The notes: a model not told the origin generated them from the sequence alone. Shown: positions 9,739-18,741, counted from the stretch's first letter. The stretch is 58,386 bases of DNA from Deltaproteobacteria bacterium RBG_13_43_22 (GCA_001797675.1 MGQB01000035.1:1-58386); one strand, 5' to 3'. Made by a program: numbers and translations.

Positions 9739-9955
9739 GGTCCAAAGGGGTCTTGTTTTTGGGGATTGTCCAAAAGGTAACTCATCGCCCCATCCCGGCC
9801 CAAAAGCTAACTTGATTGAGTGCAGGGCATTCACCCAAAGCCTGTTTCCGGCCCTGGAGAAGGCCTGCCCTCGGACGAATGTTCGAATATTGGGCCCGGC
9901 AAAGAAGCTTATGGCCTTGTAGTGGACAACCCCAAAAACAAGACCCCTTTGGACC
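9739..9955. ncRNA. Structured element, copy 1 (candidate ncRNA or hairpin mobile element)
   Basis: A 217-base unit closed by a near-perfect 33-bp inverted repeat (9739-9772 with 9923-9955; a single unpaired A). Inside are blocks also found in copies at 32561-32798 and 46792-47004: TCGCCCCATCCCGGCC, GCAGGGC, GGCCTGC and GGCCCGGCAAAGAAGCTT. A central arm pairs GCAGG with CCTGC, and a small hairpin pairs CGAA with TTCG at about 9875-9884. The corresponding stems in the other copies have different bases but still pair. It sits between convergent genes. There is no ORF inside. Confidence 0.7.
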
Positions 9956-9994
9956 GTTTCAAGATTTCAAGTATGTTTGGATATCTTTTTAGAA

Positions 9995-11092
9995 TCATTG
10001 AAGGGTGATAATGGCTACCTCGGCCGTACTACCGATCCGCATGGGCGGACCCCAGGTCCCGGCCCCGCTGGTAATGTAAATCGCATAATCGCCCAGTTGA
10101 TGAAGACCATAGTCGAATCCCTTGTAAAGCAAGGAGACAAAAATTTTCATAGGCCACATCTGTCCGTTATGGGTATGGCCGGCAAGCTGCAAAGAGACCT
10201 GATAACGTCTGGCCGTTTCAATCTGGGCCGGTTCATGATAGAGGAGAATGGCCGGTTTGGTGCGATCGATCTTCTCCAAAACAGGCCGGATATCTTTCTT
10301 CCAACCTCTTTGGGGGTAATCGATGCCGATCAACTGAACCCCGCCGAGATTGACGATTTCATCCCGCAAAACTCTGATCTTTGTTTTTTTAATGGCCGCC
10401 AGGGCCTTGTCGATCCCCAAATAGGTTTCATGATTGCCGGTGATATAATAGATCGGCGCCATTATCCGGTCAAAGGGCTTAATTGCTTTTGAAAGATCGT
10501 CGCCGGTACCGTCGAAGAGATCCCCGGTGATAAAAACGAAGTCCACTTTTTGTGCAGTTATTATTGCAGCGATCTTTTGGGATAAACCCTCTCCGTTTAT
10601 GATACCCAGGTGGACATCCGACACGTGGGCGATCTTTCTGCCTCGCCATTCCTCAGGGGCATTTTTAATAGGGACGGAAAGGAATTTTGTTTTTAACTGA
10701 CCGGCGTGATAAAGCCCGTACGTTGTGTATAAGACCGTCATGCCCAGCAAAAAAGCACCGAAAGTTTTCCGATCGATCTCCAGGGGAAACCACTGGAGGA
10801 TAGTAAGCACCAGCAGCCCGGCACCGAAGATAAGTAATAGATTGACCATGGTTCCGAGCCAGACCGCCGAACCATAGTAGAACCCATGGAGAAACCTGTG
10901 GGTGCTGAATTGGGTCCAGATAAAGGCGGTGATGAAACTCAGGGCCAGGAGAAATAGCAGGAGGGCCAATCCGAATTGGGCGGCCCTGGTTTTCGGGCTA
11001 AAGAATTTTGTTAAGAGAAAAAAAAGGAGGGTGTGGAGTCCAAAATAAATCAGCAGGGCAATGGAAATAAAAATGATCAATTGAAGTCGCAT
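9995..11092 (-). CDS. Membrane-anchored metallophosphoesterase (calcineurin-like, YkuE type)
   Basis: 365 residues. The first 130 residues contain four hydrophobic helices; the rest is a calcineurin-like domain with its five metal-binding blocks in order: SDVHLG, TGDLFDG, TGNHETY, LLYHEP and AGHTHNGQ. Relatives such as YkuE/YaeI are two-metal phosphodiesterases acting at the membrane, some on lipids such as UDP-diacylglucosamine; the substrate here is unknown. It lies downstream of the flavodoxin operon in the same direction, but a strong hairpin at 11104-11137 separates them. Confidence 0.9.
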   Translation of the reverse strand: MRLQLIIFISIALLIYFGLHTLLFFLLTKFFSPKTRAAQFGLALLLFLLALSFITAFIWTQFSTHRFLHGFYYGSAVWLGTMVNLLLIFGAGLLVLTILQWFPLEIDRKTFGAFLLGMTVLYTTYGLYHAGQLKTKFLSVPIKNAPEEWRGRKIAHVSDVHLGIINGEGLSQKIAAIITAQKVDFVFITGDLFDGTGDDLSKAIKPFDRIMAPIYYITGNHETYLGIDKALAAIKKTKIRVLRDEIVNLGGVQLIGIDYPQRGWKKDIRPVLEKIDRTKPAILLYHEPAQIETARRYQVSLQLAGHTHNGQMWPMKIFVSLLYKGFDYGLHQLGDYAIYITSGAGTWGPPMRIGSTAEVAIITLQ

Positions 11093-11103
11093 GGGTCCTT
11101 AAA

Positions 11104-11137
11104 GGGTCCTGCTTAATATAAACGGAGAGCAGGACCC
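11104..11137 (-). terminator. Hairpin terminator candidate after the flavodoxin gene
   Basis: A perfect 10-bp stem (GGGTCCTGCT with AGCAGGACCC) encloses a 14-base loop, 12 bases past the flavodoxin stop. On the minus strand it is followed only by TTTAA, so it may act as a weak terminator or an mRNA-end stabiliser. Confidence 0.5.
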
Positions 11138-11148
11138 CGATTATCGGG

Positions 11149-11589
11149 TTACCGGGAGTTTATTTTTTTTCCAATTTGACGGCCGTATTCCTGGGCCATT
11201 TGGGTTCCGCCTCCCAGGGATATGGATTTCAATCGAAGCGGGTCCCCGACCATATTCATTTTATAGATGTTTTTCATGGTCCCATAGATCCGATCCAGGG
11301 CCTCCCCGCTCCAGCCGAAGGCACCGAAGGCACCACCCACTTTCCCTTCCAAGTTAGCCTTTTCGGCCAAAAAGAGAAAGGTCTTCATGGGCTGCAGCAT
11401 ATCTCCATGATAGGTAGGGGAACCGAAGACATAGCCGTCATACCCTTCCAAATCGGTTTCTTTTTTAATGGCGGTAATATCGATCACCTCCGCTTCTCCG
11501 CCCTCAAAACGGATCCCTTCGGCTATCCGTTCGGCAATCTTTTTTGTTTCTCCCATCCTGCTGGTAAAAGCAACGAAAACTTTTGACAC
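11149..11589 (-). CDS. Flavodoxin
   Basis: 146 residues, typical length. Low-potential FMN electron carrier. The phosphate-binding loop is at the N-terminus (TSRMGETKKIAE, residues 9-20), and the isoalloxazine-flanking loops are seen in GSPTYHGDM and FGAFGWSGEA. It is the third gene of a rubrerythrin-rubredoxin-flavodoxin operon, a grouping that in anaerobes passes electrons to peroxide-reducing di-iron proteins. Confidence 0.92.
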   Translation of the reverse strand: MSKVFVAFTSRMGETKKIAERIAEGIRFEGGEAEVIDITAIKKETDLEGYDGYVFGSPTYHGDMLQPMKTFLFLAEKANLEGKVGGAFGAFGWSGEALDRIYGTMKNIYKMNMVGDPLRLKSISLGGGTQMAQEYGRQIGKKINSR

Positions 11590-11605
11590 GATTCACCTTC
11601 CTTTT

Positions 11606-11815
11606 TTAACTTCTCTCCTGGGCGGTTGACCCCGGACCGGCCAAGGGCCTGAAATTCTTTTTGCCGGCCCCGCAGATAGGACACCGCCAATCATCGGGCA
11701 GTTCGGCAAAACAGGTCCCTTGGGGAATTTTTCCCTTCCGGTCGCCTTTATCCGGGTCGAAAATACAACCGCAATTCACGGATTGGCATTGATACATCTC
11801 TTCCGCTTTGGCCAT
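11606..11815 (-). CDS. Rubredoxin, C-x4-C variant
   Basis: 69 residues. One-iron electron carrier with four Cys ligands. The second half is standard (FAELPDDWRCPICGAGKKNF), but the first ligand pair is CQSVNC, four residues apart instead of two, followed by a third Cys in GCIF. The PDKGD turn and aromatic core are kept. C-x4-C rubredoxins are known from some sulfate reducers. It lies between flavodoxin and rubrerythrin and is likely the direct donor to rubrerythrin. Confidence 0.9.
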   Translation of the reverse strand: MAKAEEMYQCQSVNCGCIFDPDKGDRKGKIPQGTCFAELPDDWRCPICGAGKKNFRPLAGPGSTAQERS

Positions 11816-11885
11816 AACTCTGATCCTTTAAAAAAAACATGCGAAGGGTTTAAGGATTATGATCGCGGTCAAAAAAACGTCAGAA

Positions 11886-12380
11886 CTAATCGACTTTGGA
11901 GAAAGCCTTGGCCTTGGAACCGCAAACCGGGCAGGTTTCCGGGGGCTCATTTTCACAGGTATAACCGCATACGGAGCAGACATAATAATCGACCACTTTG
12001 GCATTTCCCAGGCTATCGAGGGCTTTTTGATAAAGGTTGGCATGGACTTCTTCGACTTTGTTGGCATAACTAAAACTTCTTTCCGCCGCTTTGTTGCCTT
12101 CCTTGCCGGCGGTTTCGATCATGCCCGGATACATCTTTTTAAATTCATGCGTCTCACCGGAGATGGCTTCCTTTAAATTATCCACTGTTTTCTTGATCCC
12201 TCCCAGGGCCCGCAAATGGGCATGGGCATGGACTGTTTCGGCTTCGGCCGCGGCTCTAAAAAGTTTAGCGGCCTGGGGATATCCTTCCAGATCGGCCTGT
12301 TTGGCAAAGGCTAAATATTTGCGGTTGGCCTGGGATTCCCCGGCAAAGGCTTCCAATAAATTTTGTTCGGTTTTACTCAT
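11886..12380 (-). CDS. rbr: Rubrerythrin
   Basis: 164 residues. NADH-linked peroxide reductase of anaerobes. The ferritin-like di-iron domain carries the ligand motifs EAFAGESQANRKY, EAETVHAHAH, EFKKMYPGMIETA and EEVHANLY. The C-terminal rubredoxin domain has two CxxC pairs (CSVCGY and CPVCGS). AGGAGGTC lies before the ATG. It is the first gene of the operon with rubredoxin and flavodoxin and is preceded by a PerR/Fur-like palindrome at 12408-12419. Confidence 0.95.
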   Translation of the reverse strand: MSKTEQNLLEAFAGESQANRKYLAFAKQADLEGYPQAAKLFRAAAEAETVHAHAHLRALGGIKKTVDNLKEAISGETHEFKKMYPGMIETAGKEGNKAAERSFSYANKVEEVHANLYQKALDSLGNAKVVDYYVCSVCGYTCENEPPETCPVCGSKAKAFSKVD

Positions 12381-12407
12381 AAGACCTCCTTATTAATTTT
12401 TCAATAG

Positions 12408-12419
12408 TAATAATTATTA
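12408..12419. promoter_or_regulatory. PerR/Fur-like operator upstream of rubrerythrin
   Basis: TAATAATTATTA is a perfect 12-base palindrome 28 bases upstream of the rubrerythrin ATG, set in an AT-rich tract. It resembles the core of the PerR box (TTATAATnATTATAA), and peroxide-defence genes of anaerobes are common PerR targets. AT-rich palindromes also arise by chance, and no perR gene is in the window. Confidence 0.45.
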
Positions 12420-12579
12420 TCATCTTTTTTAATATGTCAATTGGTTATTCCCTTTTTTATTAAAAAAAATTCCGGGAGATGACATTTTGTTGCTTTTTTG
12501 TTAGGGTGGAAGCGGGTTTCAAGGTCTAACCAAACTTGTTTGAAATTTTTGGCTGGCCATAGGGGTTCTTTTATAAAGG

Positions 12580-12620
12580 GTTAGAGATAAATTCTCAGAT
12601 GATCTAACATAAGAATCTAA
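12580..12620 (+). repeat. 41-bp dispersed repeat, copy B
   Basis: GTTAGAGATAAATTCTCAG followed by ten bases and ATAAGAATCTAA. It ends two bases before the AAGGAGGG ribosome-binding site of the adenine deaminase gene, so it should be in that gene's leader. Its first 19 bases match copy A exactly. Confidence 0.65.
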
Positions 12621-12635
12621 CAAGGAGGGACTGGT

Positions 12636-14429
12636 TTGGCAGGAAAACAAGACAAAAAACCAAACCCGACAGAAAAGGCCTTAGTAATCCGAAAGACCCT
12701 GATAGAAATCGCCCTCGGTGAAAAAGCGGCCGATCAATATATCAAGGGCGGCCAGGTTCTTAATGTCTATACCGGGGAACTCCTAAAAGAAAATATCGCC
12801 CTTTATAAAGATCGGATTGCCTATGTGGGCCCCTCTGAAAAAATGATCGGAAATAAAACCCGGGCCTGGAGGGTCAAAGGGAAAATTCTGGTTCCCGGCT
12901 ATATGGACCCGCATGCCCACACCGACCTGTATTATAATCCGGCTGCCTTTTCCGATCAGGTGGTCGAAACAGGAACGACCTCTATTTTCTCGGATATGCA
13001 CGATCTGGCCAACGCCCTGGGTCTTTCCGGGGTCCTTCAGGTCCTGAAAGATGCCCCCCGATACCCGATCACTTTTTATATGGCCGTTCCCTCCTCCTCG
13101 CCCCCGGTTCCCCGGTTCGAAGGAAAAGAGTTCTTTAACATTGGGGAAGTCCAGCGTCTTCTTAAAAGACCGGAGGTCCTGGGGTTGAGTGAAGTGACGG
13201 CCTTTGTCCGGATCCTCAATAAGGAACCTCGGTTGCTAAACATCTTAAATAAGGCCCGAGCACTGGGCAAAACCGTTGAAGGGCATACCACCGGAATCAG
13301 TCATGACAAACTCAATGCCCTTATTGACGCAGGACTAACGTCCTGCCATGAGTCCATCACCGCCGAGGATGTTAAAAAACGTCTTCGTTTGGGCCTGTAT
13401 GTCATGTGCCGCGGAGGATCCATTAGAAACGATCTTCCGCATTTGGTTAAGGCTATCCGGGAACTCTCGGATTATGATACCTCCCGTATCATGTTGACTC
13501 CCGACGGCCTCTTTCCCGGAGAGATGACCCGCTTCGGCTATCTGGACTATGTTGTAAAACAGGTCATACAACTGGGAATAAACCCGATCCGGGCTTTTCA
13601 GATGGTCACGATCAATCCGGCCCGGTATTTCAAATTAGACCAGGAACAAGGAGCCCTGGCCCCGGGTCGAAGGGCTGATATTTTGCTTTTATCGGATCTG
13701 AGAGAACCCAAACCGGTTTCGGTGATGTCAAAAGGCAATTGGATCATTCGGGAAGGGCAGCGGGTTTCCCCGTCCTTACCCCCTTTTCCTTCAGGAACCT
13801 ATGATCGTCCCCTGAACCTTTCTCCGATCAGACCTGGGTTTTTTCGTTTTTACATCCCGGACCGGAACCCCATCCCCATCATAACCGTCAGGGATAAAAC
13901 CCTGACCCGCCGGGTTGACCGGTTAATTCAGGATACGGATGGCTTTGTTCAAGCCAGCCTTCAAGAAGACGTGGCCAAGATCGCCCTCATCCCGCGTCAA
14001 GGCGGCCGGGCCGGAATGGGACTGGTTTCCGGATTCGGGGCTCGGATCGGGGCCATTGCCTCCAGCATTGCCCATGAAACCCACAGTCTGCTAGTCGTAG
14101 GCTTTAATGATAAAGATATGGCCCAGGCCGTGAATCAGGTAGTTAAAATGGGTGGCGGGATTACCGTTGTCAAAGAAGGAAAGACATTAGCCAGGCTTTC
14201 TTTGCCTATCGGCGGAATCATGTCTGCTTTGAAAGTTCCCCGATTGGCCGGAGAGTTGGAACGAATAACCAATACCTTAAAGGAGTTGGGGTGTTCTCTT
14301 GAAGACCCCTTATGGACCCTTGGGTTTCTTTCTTTTACTTCTTTAATTGAATTACGGATTACCTTTTCCGGCGTCTATGAGGTCAAAACCGGGAAGATTC
14401 TTTATAATGGGTTTGTCGGTCGTCGATAA
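12636..14429 (+). CDS. ade: Adenine deaminase
   Basis: 597 residues, standard length. Deaminates adenine to hypoxanthine in purine salvage. The amidohydrolase metal site is visible in DPHAHTDL, EGHTTGIS and SCHESITAEDVKKRLRLG; the C-terminal Ade-specific domain follows (SSIAHETHSLLVVGFND). The start is a TTG placed 6 bases after AAGGAGGGA; no in-frame ATG with a better site is near. A 41-bp repeat sits directly upstream. Confidence 0.93.
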   Translation: MAGKQDKKPNPTEKALVIRKTLIEIALGEKAADQYIKGGQVLNVYTGELLKENIALYKDRIAYVGPSEKMIGNKTRAWRVKGKILVPGYMDPHAHTDLYYNPAAFSDQVVETGTTSIFSDMHDLANALGLSGVLQVLKDAPRYPITFYMAVPSSSPPVPRFEGKEFFNIGEVQRLLKRPEVLGLSEVTAFVRILNKEPRLLNILNKARALGKTVEGHTTGISHDKLNALIDAGLTSCHESITAEDVKKRLRLGLYVMCRGGSIRNDLPHLVKAIRELSDYDTSRIMLTPDGLFPGEMTRFGYLDYVVKQVIQLGINPIRAFQMVTINPARYFKLDQEQGALAPGRRADILLLSDLREPKPVSVMSKGNWIIREGQRVSPSLPPFPSGTYDRPLNLSPIRPGFFRFYIPDRNPIPIITVRDKTLTRRVDRLIQDTDGFVQASLQEDVAKIALIPRQGGRAGMGLVSGFGARIGAIASSIAHETHSLLVVGFNDKDMAQAVNQVVKMGGGITVVKEGKTLARLSLPIGGIMSALKVPRLAGELERITNTLKELGCSLEDPLWTLGFLSFTSLIELRITFSGVYEVKTGKILYNGFVGRR

Positions 14430-14452
14430 AGGGAAGGAGGGACGAAGGACGA

Positions 14453-15289
14453 GTGATGAAGGATGAGGAAAGAAAAAGTTGTAAAGCTGAAAGCTCAAAG
14501 GTCAACGCCTTTGTTTTTGAGTTAATACTTTATTGGAGTCTGCTGGTTTTTCCCTTTGTCCTTGCACAAGAAGCCGAAGGTTCGGGATCAACCGTACCGG
14601 TTTTCAGCTACAAAGTTATCAACACCTTTCCGCACGACCCCAGGGCCTTTACCCAGGGGTTGGTGTTTCACCAAGGATTTCTTTATGAAGGGACGGGCCT
14701 TTCAGGGAAATCGTCTCTGCGTAAAGTCGAGTTGGAGACCGGGCGGATAGTAAAACGTTACCGATTGCCCGATCGGCTTTTCGGCGAAGGGATAACCTTA
14801 TGGCAAAACAACCTTATTCAACTGACCTGGAAATCGAGAACCGGTTTTGTTTATGACCGGGGGACGTTCCGGTTGCTTAAGAAGTTTACCTACCCCACCG
14901 AAGGCTGGGGGATCACCCAGGATGGAAAACATTTGATCATGAGCGACGGTACGTCGTTTTTATATTTTCTGGACCCTTACGACTTCAAGGTGGTTAAACG
15001 GATCCAAGTCCATGACCGGGGATTTTTCATAACTCAGCTCAACGAACTGGAATATATCCAAGGGGATATTTTCGCCAATGTTTACCGGTCTGATCGGATT
15101 GTCCGGATTTCACCCGAAACGGGCCGGGTAACCGGCTGGATTGATTTGCATGGGTTATTGCCTGTAAAAGATCGTACTCAAGGTGTGGATGTTTTAAACG
15201 GCATTGCCTATGATGCCCATGAGGATCGGATCTTTGTGACCGGAAAATATTGGCCGAAATTGTTTGAAATCCGAATGGTCCCCCAATAA
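14453..15289 (+). CDS. Secreted glutaminyl-peptide cyclotransferase (glutamine cyclase)
   Basis: 278 residues. Five-bladed beta-propeller enzyme of the plant/bacterial QC type, which converts N-terminal Gln to pyroglutamate. Family motifs include FPHDPRAFTQGLVF, LYEGTG, EGWGITQDGKHLIMSDG, LNELEYIQG and LNGIAYD. A hydrophobic segment near residues 24-38 ends at AQEAEG, so it is exported. The region before the start codon contains the word-type repeat GACGAAGGACGAG, leaving the exact start uncertain. It follows ade by 23 bases. Confidence 0.9.
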   Translation: MMKDEERKSCKAESSKVNAFVFELILYWSLLVFPFVLAQEAEGSGSTVPVFSYKVINTFPHDPRAFTQGLVFHQGFLYEGTGLSGKSSLRKVELETGRIVKRYRLPDRLFGEGITLWQNNLIQLTWKSRTGFVYDRGTFRLLKKFTYPTEGWGITQDGKHLIMSDGTSFLYFLDPYDFKVVKRIQVHDRGFFITQLNELEYIQGDIFANVYRSDRIVRISPETGRVTGWIDLHGLLPVKDRTQGVDVLNGIAYDAHEDRIFVTGKYWPKLFEIRMVPQ

Positions 15290-15293
15290 TGAA

Positions 15294-18200
15294 TCAACCC
15301 AAAGAAAATCCTTTTTCCTTAAAAAGTCTTAAACAGGCTTCGACCGTGGCCGGGTCGTATAATTTCCCCTTATTCTTGGAAATCTCCTCCAGAGCTACAT
15401 CAATTCCAAAGGCAGGACGGTATGGCCGGTGGGAGGCAATGGCCTCGACCACATCGGCCACCATCAGGACCTGGGCCTCAACCATGATTTCCTCACCTTT
15501 AAGGCCCGCAGGATACCCGGAACCGTTCATCCGTTCGTGATGCTGTAGGGCGATTTCAGCAATCGGCCAGGGGAAATCAATATCCTTCAGGATATCATAA
15601 CTGGTTTGAGGGTGAACCTTGATCAGGCTGAATTCGAGATCGGAAAGTTTGGTGGGTTTACTGAGGATCTCGGCCGGGACCGATATCTTGCCCAGGTCAT
15701 GGACCACACCGGCCAAACGGATCGCCTCAACCCGGTCTTTGGACAGGCCCATTTCCTGGGCGATAGTCCGAGCCAGGCTGGACACCCGCTGTTGATGCCC
15801 GGCGGTATACGGATCCTTGCTTTCCACCGTTAAGGCCATAGCCTGGATGATACCCCCCATGGCCTTGCGCACCTTTTCAAAACTTTGCTTGAGTTCTTCT
15901 TCGTTTTTTTTACGCTCGGTGATATCGCTTAGGGTTCCGATCCATTTATAAGCCCTCCCTTCTTCATTCCGCAGACTCATTCCAGCACTTTTCACATAGA
16001 TGATATTCCCGTCTTTTCCAATCAACCGGTATTCTTCCATATGCGGTTCCCCTTGCCTCAAATGTCTTCTCACTGCCTCTGTGATACGTTCAAGGTCTTC
16101 AGGATTAATTTTTTTAACAAAGGCGGCATTAGTAAGAGGAAGTTCACCTAAAATATCACCTAATCGATCAACGGCTTTACCAAACCAATCGACTTGACCC
16201 GTTTCGAGGTTCCATTCATAAATAAAATCATTAGTACTTTCAGCGGCGATCCGAAACCGTTCTTCGCTGCTTATTAAGGCCTTCTGGGCTTGCCTAAGTT
16301 CGGTTACATCCCGGACGATGCCCCGGAACCCGATGGGATTCCCTTGCAAGTTTCTGATCAAAGTTACTGAGGACTCTAAATTTTTCCTTCCACCCGTTTT
16401 GGTGATAATTTCATAATTGGTGCCTTTGGAGGATTCCCCGGTGCGATACACCTGGTTAAAGGCTTTAAATAATATTTCGGCGTTTTCGGCATCAGTATAT
16501 TGCCGATTATTCATACCCAAAAGTTCTTCTCTTGAATATTCATGTATCCTAACCATGGTGTCGTTGAAGTAGGTCAGGTTGCCTTTGAGATCTACTTCAA
16601 AATAACCGTCCTCAATGGTTTCGATAATGGTCCGGTATCGCTCTTCACTCTTCCGCAAAGCCTCCTGAATTTGGATGAGGTCGGTAATATCCCTGGAAAT
16701 GCCCCGGAACCCGACAGAGTTCCCTGAGGTGTCCCTGATCAACGATATAGAAGTTTCTACGTTTCTCTTTTCTCCGTTTTTGGTAATCACTTCGTATCGG
16801 ATGCCTCGGGTCGGTTCTCCGGAATGATAGACCCGGTTAAAGGCTTGATACATAATCTTGGCATTCTCGGTATCAGTGTAGGCCCGATTGTTCATACCCT
16901 TTAATTCAGAGCTGGTATAACCCAGGACTCGCGCCATTGCATCATTGAAAAAAGTTAGAGTACCTGCTAGATCATTTTCATAATAAGCATCCTCAATAGT
17001 TTCGATAATGGTCCGATAACGCTCCTCGCTGGCCCTAAAGGCCTCCTGGGTCCGGATGAGGTCGGTGATATCCCGGGCAATGCCCCGGAATCCAATGGGT
17101 TTACCTGAATGATCTCTGATCAAGGATACGGAAGTCTCTATGTTTTTTCTTTCTCCGTTTTTAGTGATCACTTCGTAAAGGATACCTTTGGAAGGTGTTC
17201 GGGTACGATAAACCCGGGAAAATTCGCGATCCAACAGCTCGGCATTTTCGGCGTCGGTATAATCGCGGCCGTGCATTCCCATCATTTCTTCCCTTGAATA
17301 GCCATTGATCCGCCCCATGGCATCATTGAAAAAGGTCAGTTTGCCTTTCAGGTCCACTTCATAATACCCATCTTCAATGGTTTCAATAATGGTCCGGTAT
17401 CGTTCCTCACTCGCCTGTAACTCGTTTTGGATCCATATGAGGTCGGAAATGTCCCTGGCGATCCCCCGGAACCCTAGCGGTTTCCCGGAGGTATCCCTGA
17501 TTAAAGAAATGGAAATCTCCAGATTCCTCCTGGTTTTATTTTTGGTAAAGGTTTCAATCCGGACGCCTTCAGCCGGTTCACCGGTACTATATACGCGGTT
17601 AAAGGCCTGGTACATCTTCTTGGCATTTTCGGCATCAGTGTACTGTCGATTATTCATCCCCATTAATTCATTTTCCGGATAACTGAAGGTCTTGGCCAAG
17701 GCTTTGTTGAAAAAGGTCAGGTTGCCGGCCAGGTCCACTTCATAGTAGCCGTCGGCAATGGTTTCAATAATGGTCCGATATCTCTCTTCGGAAGCCTTAA
17801 GGGCGTCCTCCACTTGTTTACGCCTGGTCACGTTACGGATATACTCGATAACACCGCTCATCCGGCCTGTTTCAGAATCCAGTACCGGGAAGCTGAAGTG
17901 ATGGAACCACCCCAAGATTTCTCCCTTGGCATCCAGACGGGGTATGACGGAATTGCCGGCCTGTCCGGTCTGAAGGGTTTCCTGGCAGGGACAAACCTCA
18001 CAGAATTGGTCCCTATTATGGTATACCTGATAACATTTTTGTCCCACCAGAGGCAGTTTGTCGGAGAACCACCGTTCCATGGCAGGGTTGGCAAAGACGA
18101 TATTCATCTCTGTATCCAGCACGGAAATCCCTTCCTGGATGCTGGAAAAAATAGTGGATAAGAATTTTCCTTTTTCTTCCAGGGCCTCTTTGTCCTTTTT

Positions 18201-18296
18201 CAGCCCGGCATTAGTGGATTGAACGTTTTCCAGCTCCTGCCGCAGGGCGGTCAATTCATCCAGGAGTTCCTTTTTGGTTTTCTCTTTTTTATTCAT
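15294..18296 (-). CDS. Six-PAS HD-GYP sensor, predicted cyclic-di-GMP phosphodiesterase
   Basis: 1000 residues. After a coiled coil (about 1-45) come one Cys-containing PAS (CEVCPCQE at about 100), four tandem near-identical PAS-PAC units of about 125 residues each starting SEERYRTIIETI(E/A)D, a divergent PAS-3 unit (about 670-790), and a C-terminal HD-GYP domain with GVVHDLGKIS, HHERMNGSGYP and VLMVADVVEAI. HD-GYP domains hydrolyse cyclic di-GMP. No membrane helices, so it is cytoplasmic. The start overlaps the end of vapC by eight bases, implying co-transcription with vapBC. Its HD-GYP region closely resembles that of the response regulator at 34000-35766. Confidence 0.93.
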   Translation of the reverse strand: MNKKEKTKKELLDELTALRQELENVQSTNAGLKKDKEALEEKGKFLSTIFSSIQEGISVLDTEMNIVFANPAMERWFSDKLPLVGQKCYQVYHNRDQFCEVCPCQETLQTGQAGNSVIPRLDAKGEILGWFHHFSFPVLDSETGRMSGVIEYIRNVTRRKQVEDALKASEERYRTIIETIADGYYEVDLAGNLTFFNKALAKTFSYPENELMGMNNRQYTDAENAKKMYQAFNRVYSTGEPAEGVRIETFTKNKTRRNLEISISLIRDTSGKPLGFRGIARDISDLIWIQNELQASEERYRTIIETIEDGYYEVDLKGKLTFFNDAMGRINGYSREEMMGMHGRDYTDAENAELLDREFSRVYRTRTPSKGILYEVITKNGERKNIETSVSLIRDHSGKPIGFRGIARDITDLIRTQEAFRASEERYRTIIETIEDAYYENDLAGTLTFFNDAMARVLGYTSSELKGMNNRAYTDTENAKIMYQAFNRVYHSGEPTRGIRYEVITKNGEKRNVETSISLIRDTSGNSVGFRGISRDITDLIQIQEALRKSEERYRTIIETIEDGYFEVDLKGNLTYFNDTMVRIHEYSREELLGMNNRQYTDAENAEILFKAFNQVYRTGESSKGTNYEIITKTGGRKNLESSVTLIRNLQGNPIGFRGIVRDVTELRQAQKALISSEERFRIAAESTNDFIYEWNLETGQVDWFGKAVDRLGDILGELPLTNAAFVKKINPEDLERITEAVRRHLRQGEPHMEEYRLIGKDGNIIYVKSAGMSLRNEEGRAYKWIGTLSDITERKKNEEELKQSFEKVRKAMGGIIQAMALTVESKDPYTAGHQQRVSSLARTIAQEMGLSKDRVEAIRLAGVVHDLGKISVPAEILSKPTKLSDLEFSLIKVHPQTSYDILKDIDFPWPIAEIALQHHERMNGSGYPAGLKGEEIMVEAQVLMVADVVEAIASHRPYRPAFGIDVALEEISKNKGKLYDPATVEACLRLFKEKGFSLG

Positions 18297-18741
18297 CTTT
18301 TTTCAACCCCGGTGAGTGTTTTCCCCTTCGTTCGGATAAAGAGTAGGGGACCAATTTGAGCTTTGTGAATGTTTTAATAAGGTTAAAATGCTCATCTAGA
18401 CTGAAAATCCGGCAACCGTTTTCCAACGCCAGGATGGCGATATAACAATCCATCAGATGAATGGTAATCCCTTTTCTTTTCATAGAATAGGAAAGCCGGC
18501 CGGCCTCCAACCAGGTCTCTTTGGTCTGGTCAATAACCTGAAAGGCATCGATAAACGCCTCAATTACTGAAATTTCTTTTTCTGATTTGGCCCCTTGAAA
18601 CAACTCGGCAAGAACTACTTTAGGGACAAATATCTCAGAATGGGTCAATAGCTGATCCACCTTTTCTGCAAATAGCCGGTTGTTTTCTTTAAAATAGGCA
18701 ATCCAAACCGAAGTATCGATTAAGATCCTGTTATCTTTCAC
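18289..18741 (-). CDS. vapC: VapC-type PIN-domain ribonuclease toxin
   Basis: 150 residues from the GTG at 18741; an ATG seven codons upstream (18762) is the alternative. I prefer the GTG because it follows GAGGAGAT by nine bases and leaves only an 11-base overlap with vapB. PIN-domain acids are in place: D in LIDTSVW, E in LAELFQG, D in LMDCYIA and D in SLDEHF. VapC toxins cut tRNA or rRNA. It forms an operon with the vapB-like antitoxin upstream and overlaps the HD-GYP sensor downstream. Confidence 0.88.
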   Translation of the reverse strand: MKDNRILIDTSVWIAYFKENNRLFAEKVDQLLTHSEIFVPKVVLAELFQGAKSEKEISVIEAFIDAFQVIDQTKETWLEAGRLSYSMKRKGITIHLMDCYIAILALENGCRIFSLDEHFNLIKTFTKLKLVPYSLSERRGKHSPGLKKDE

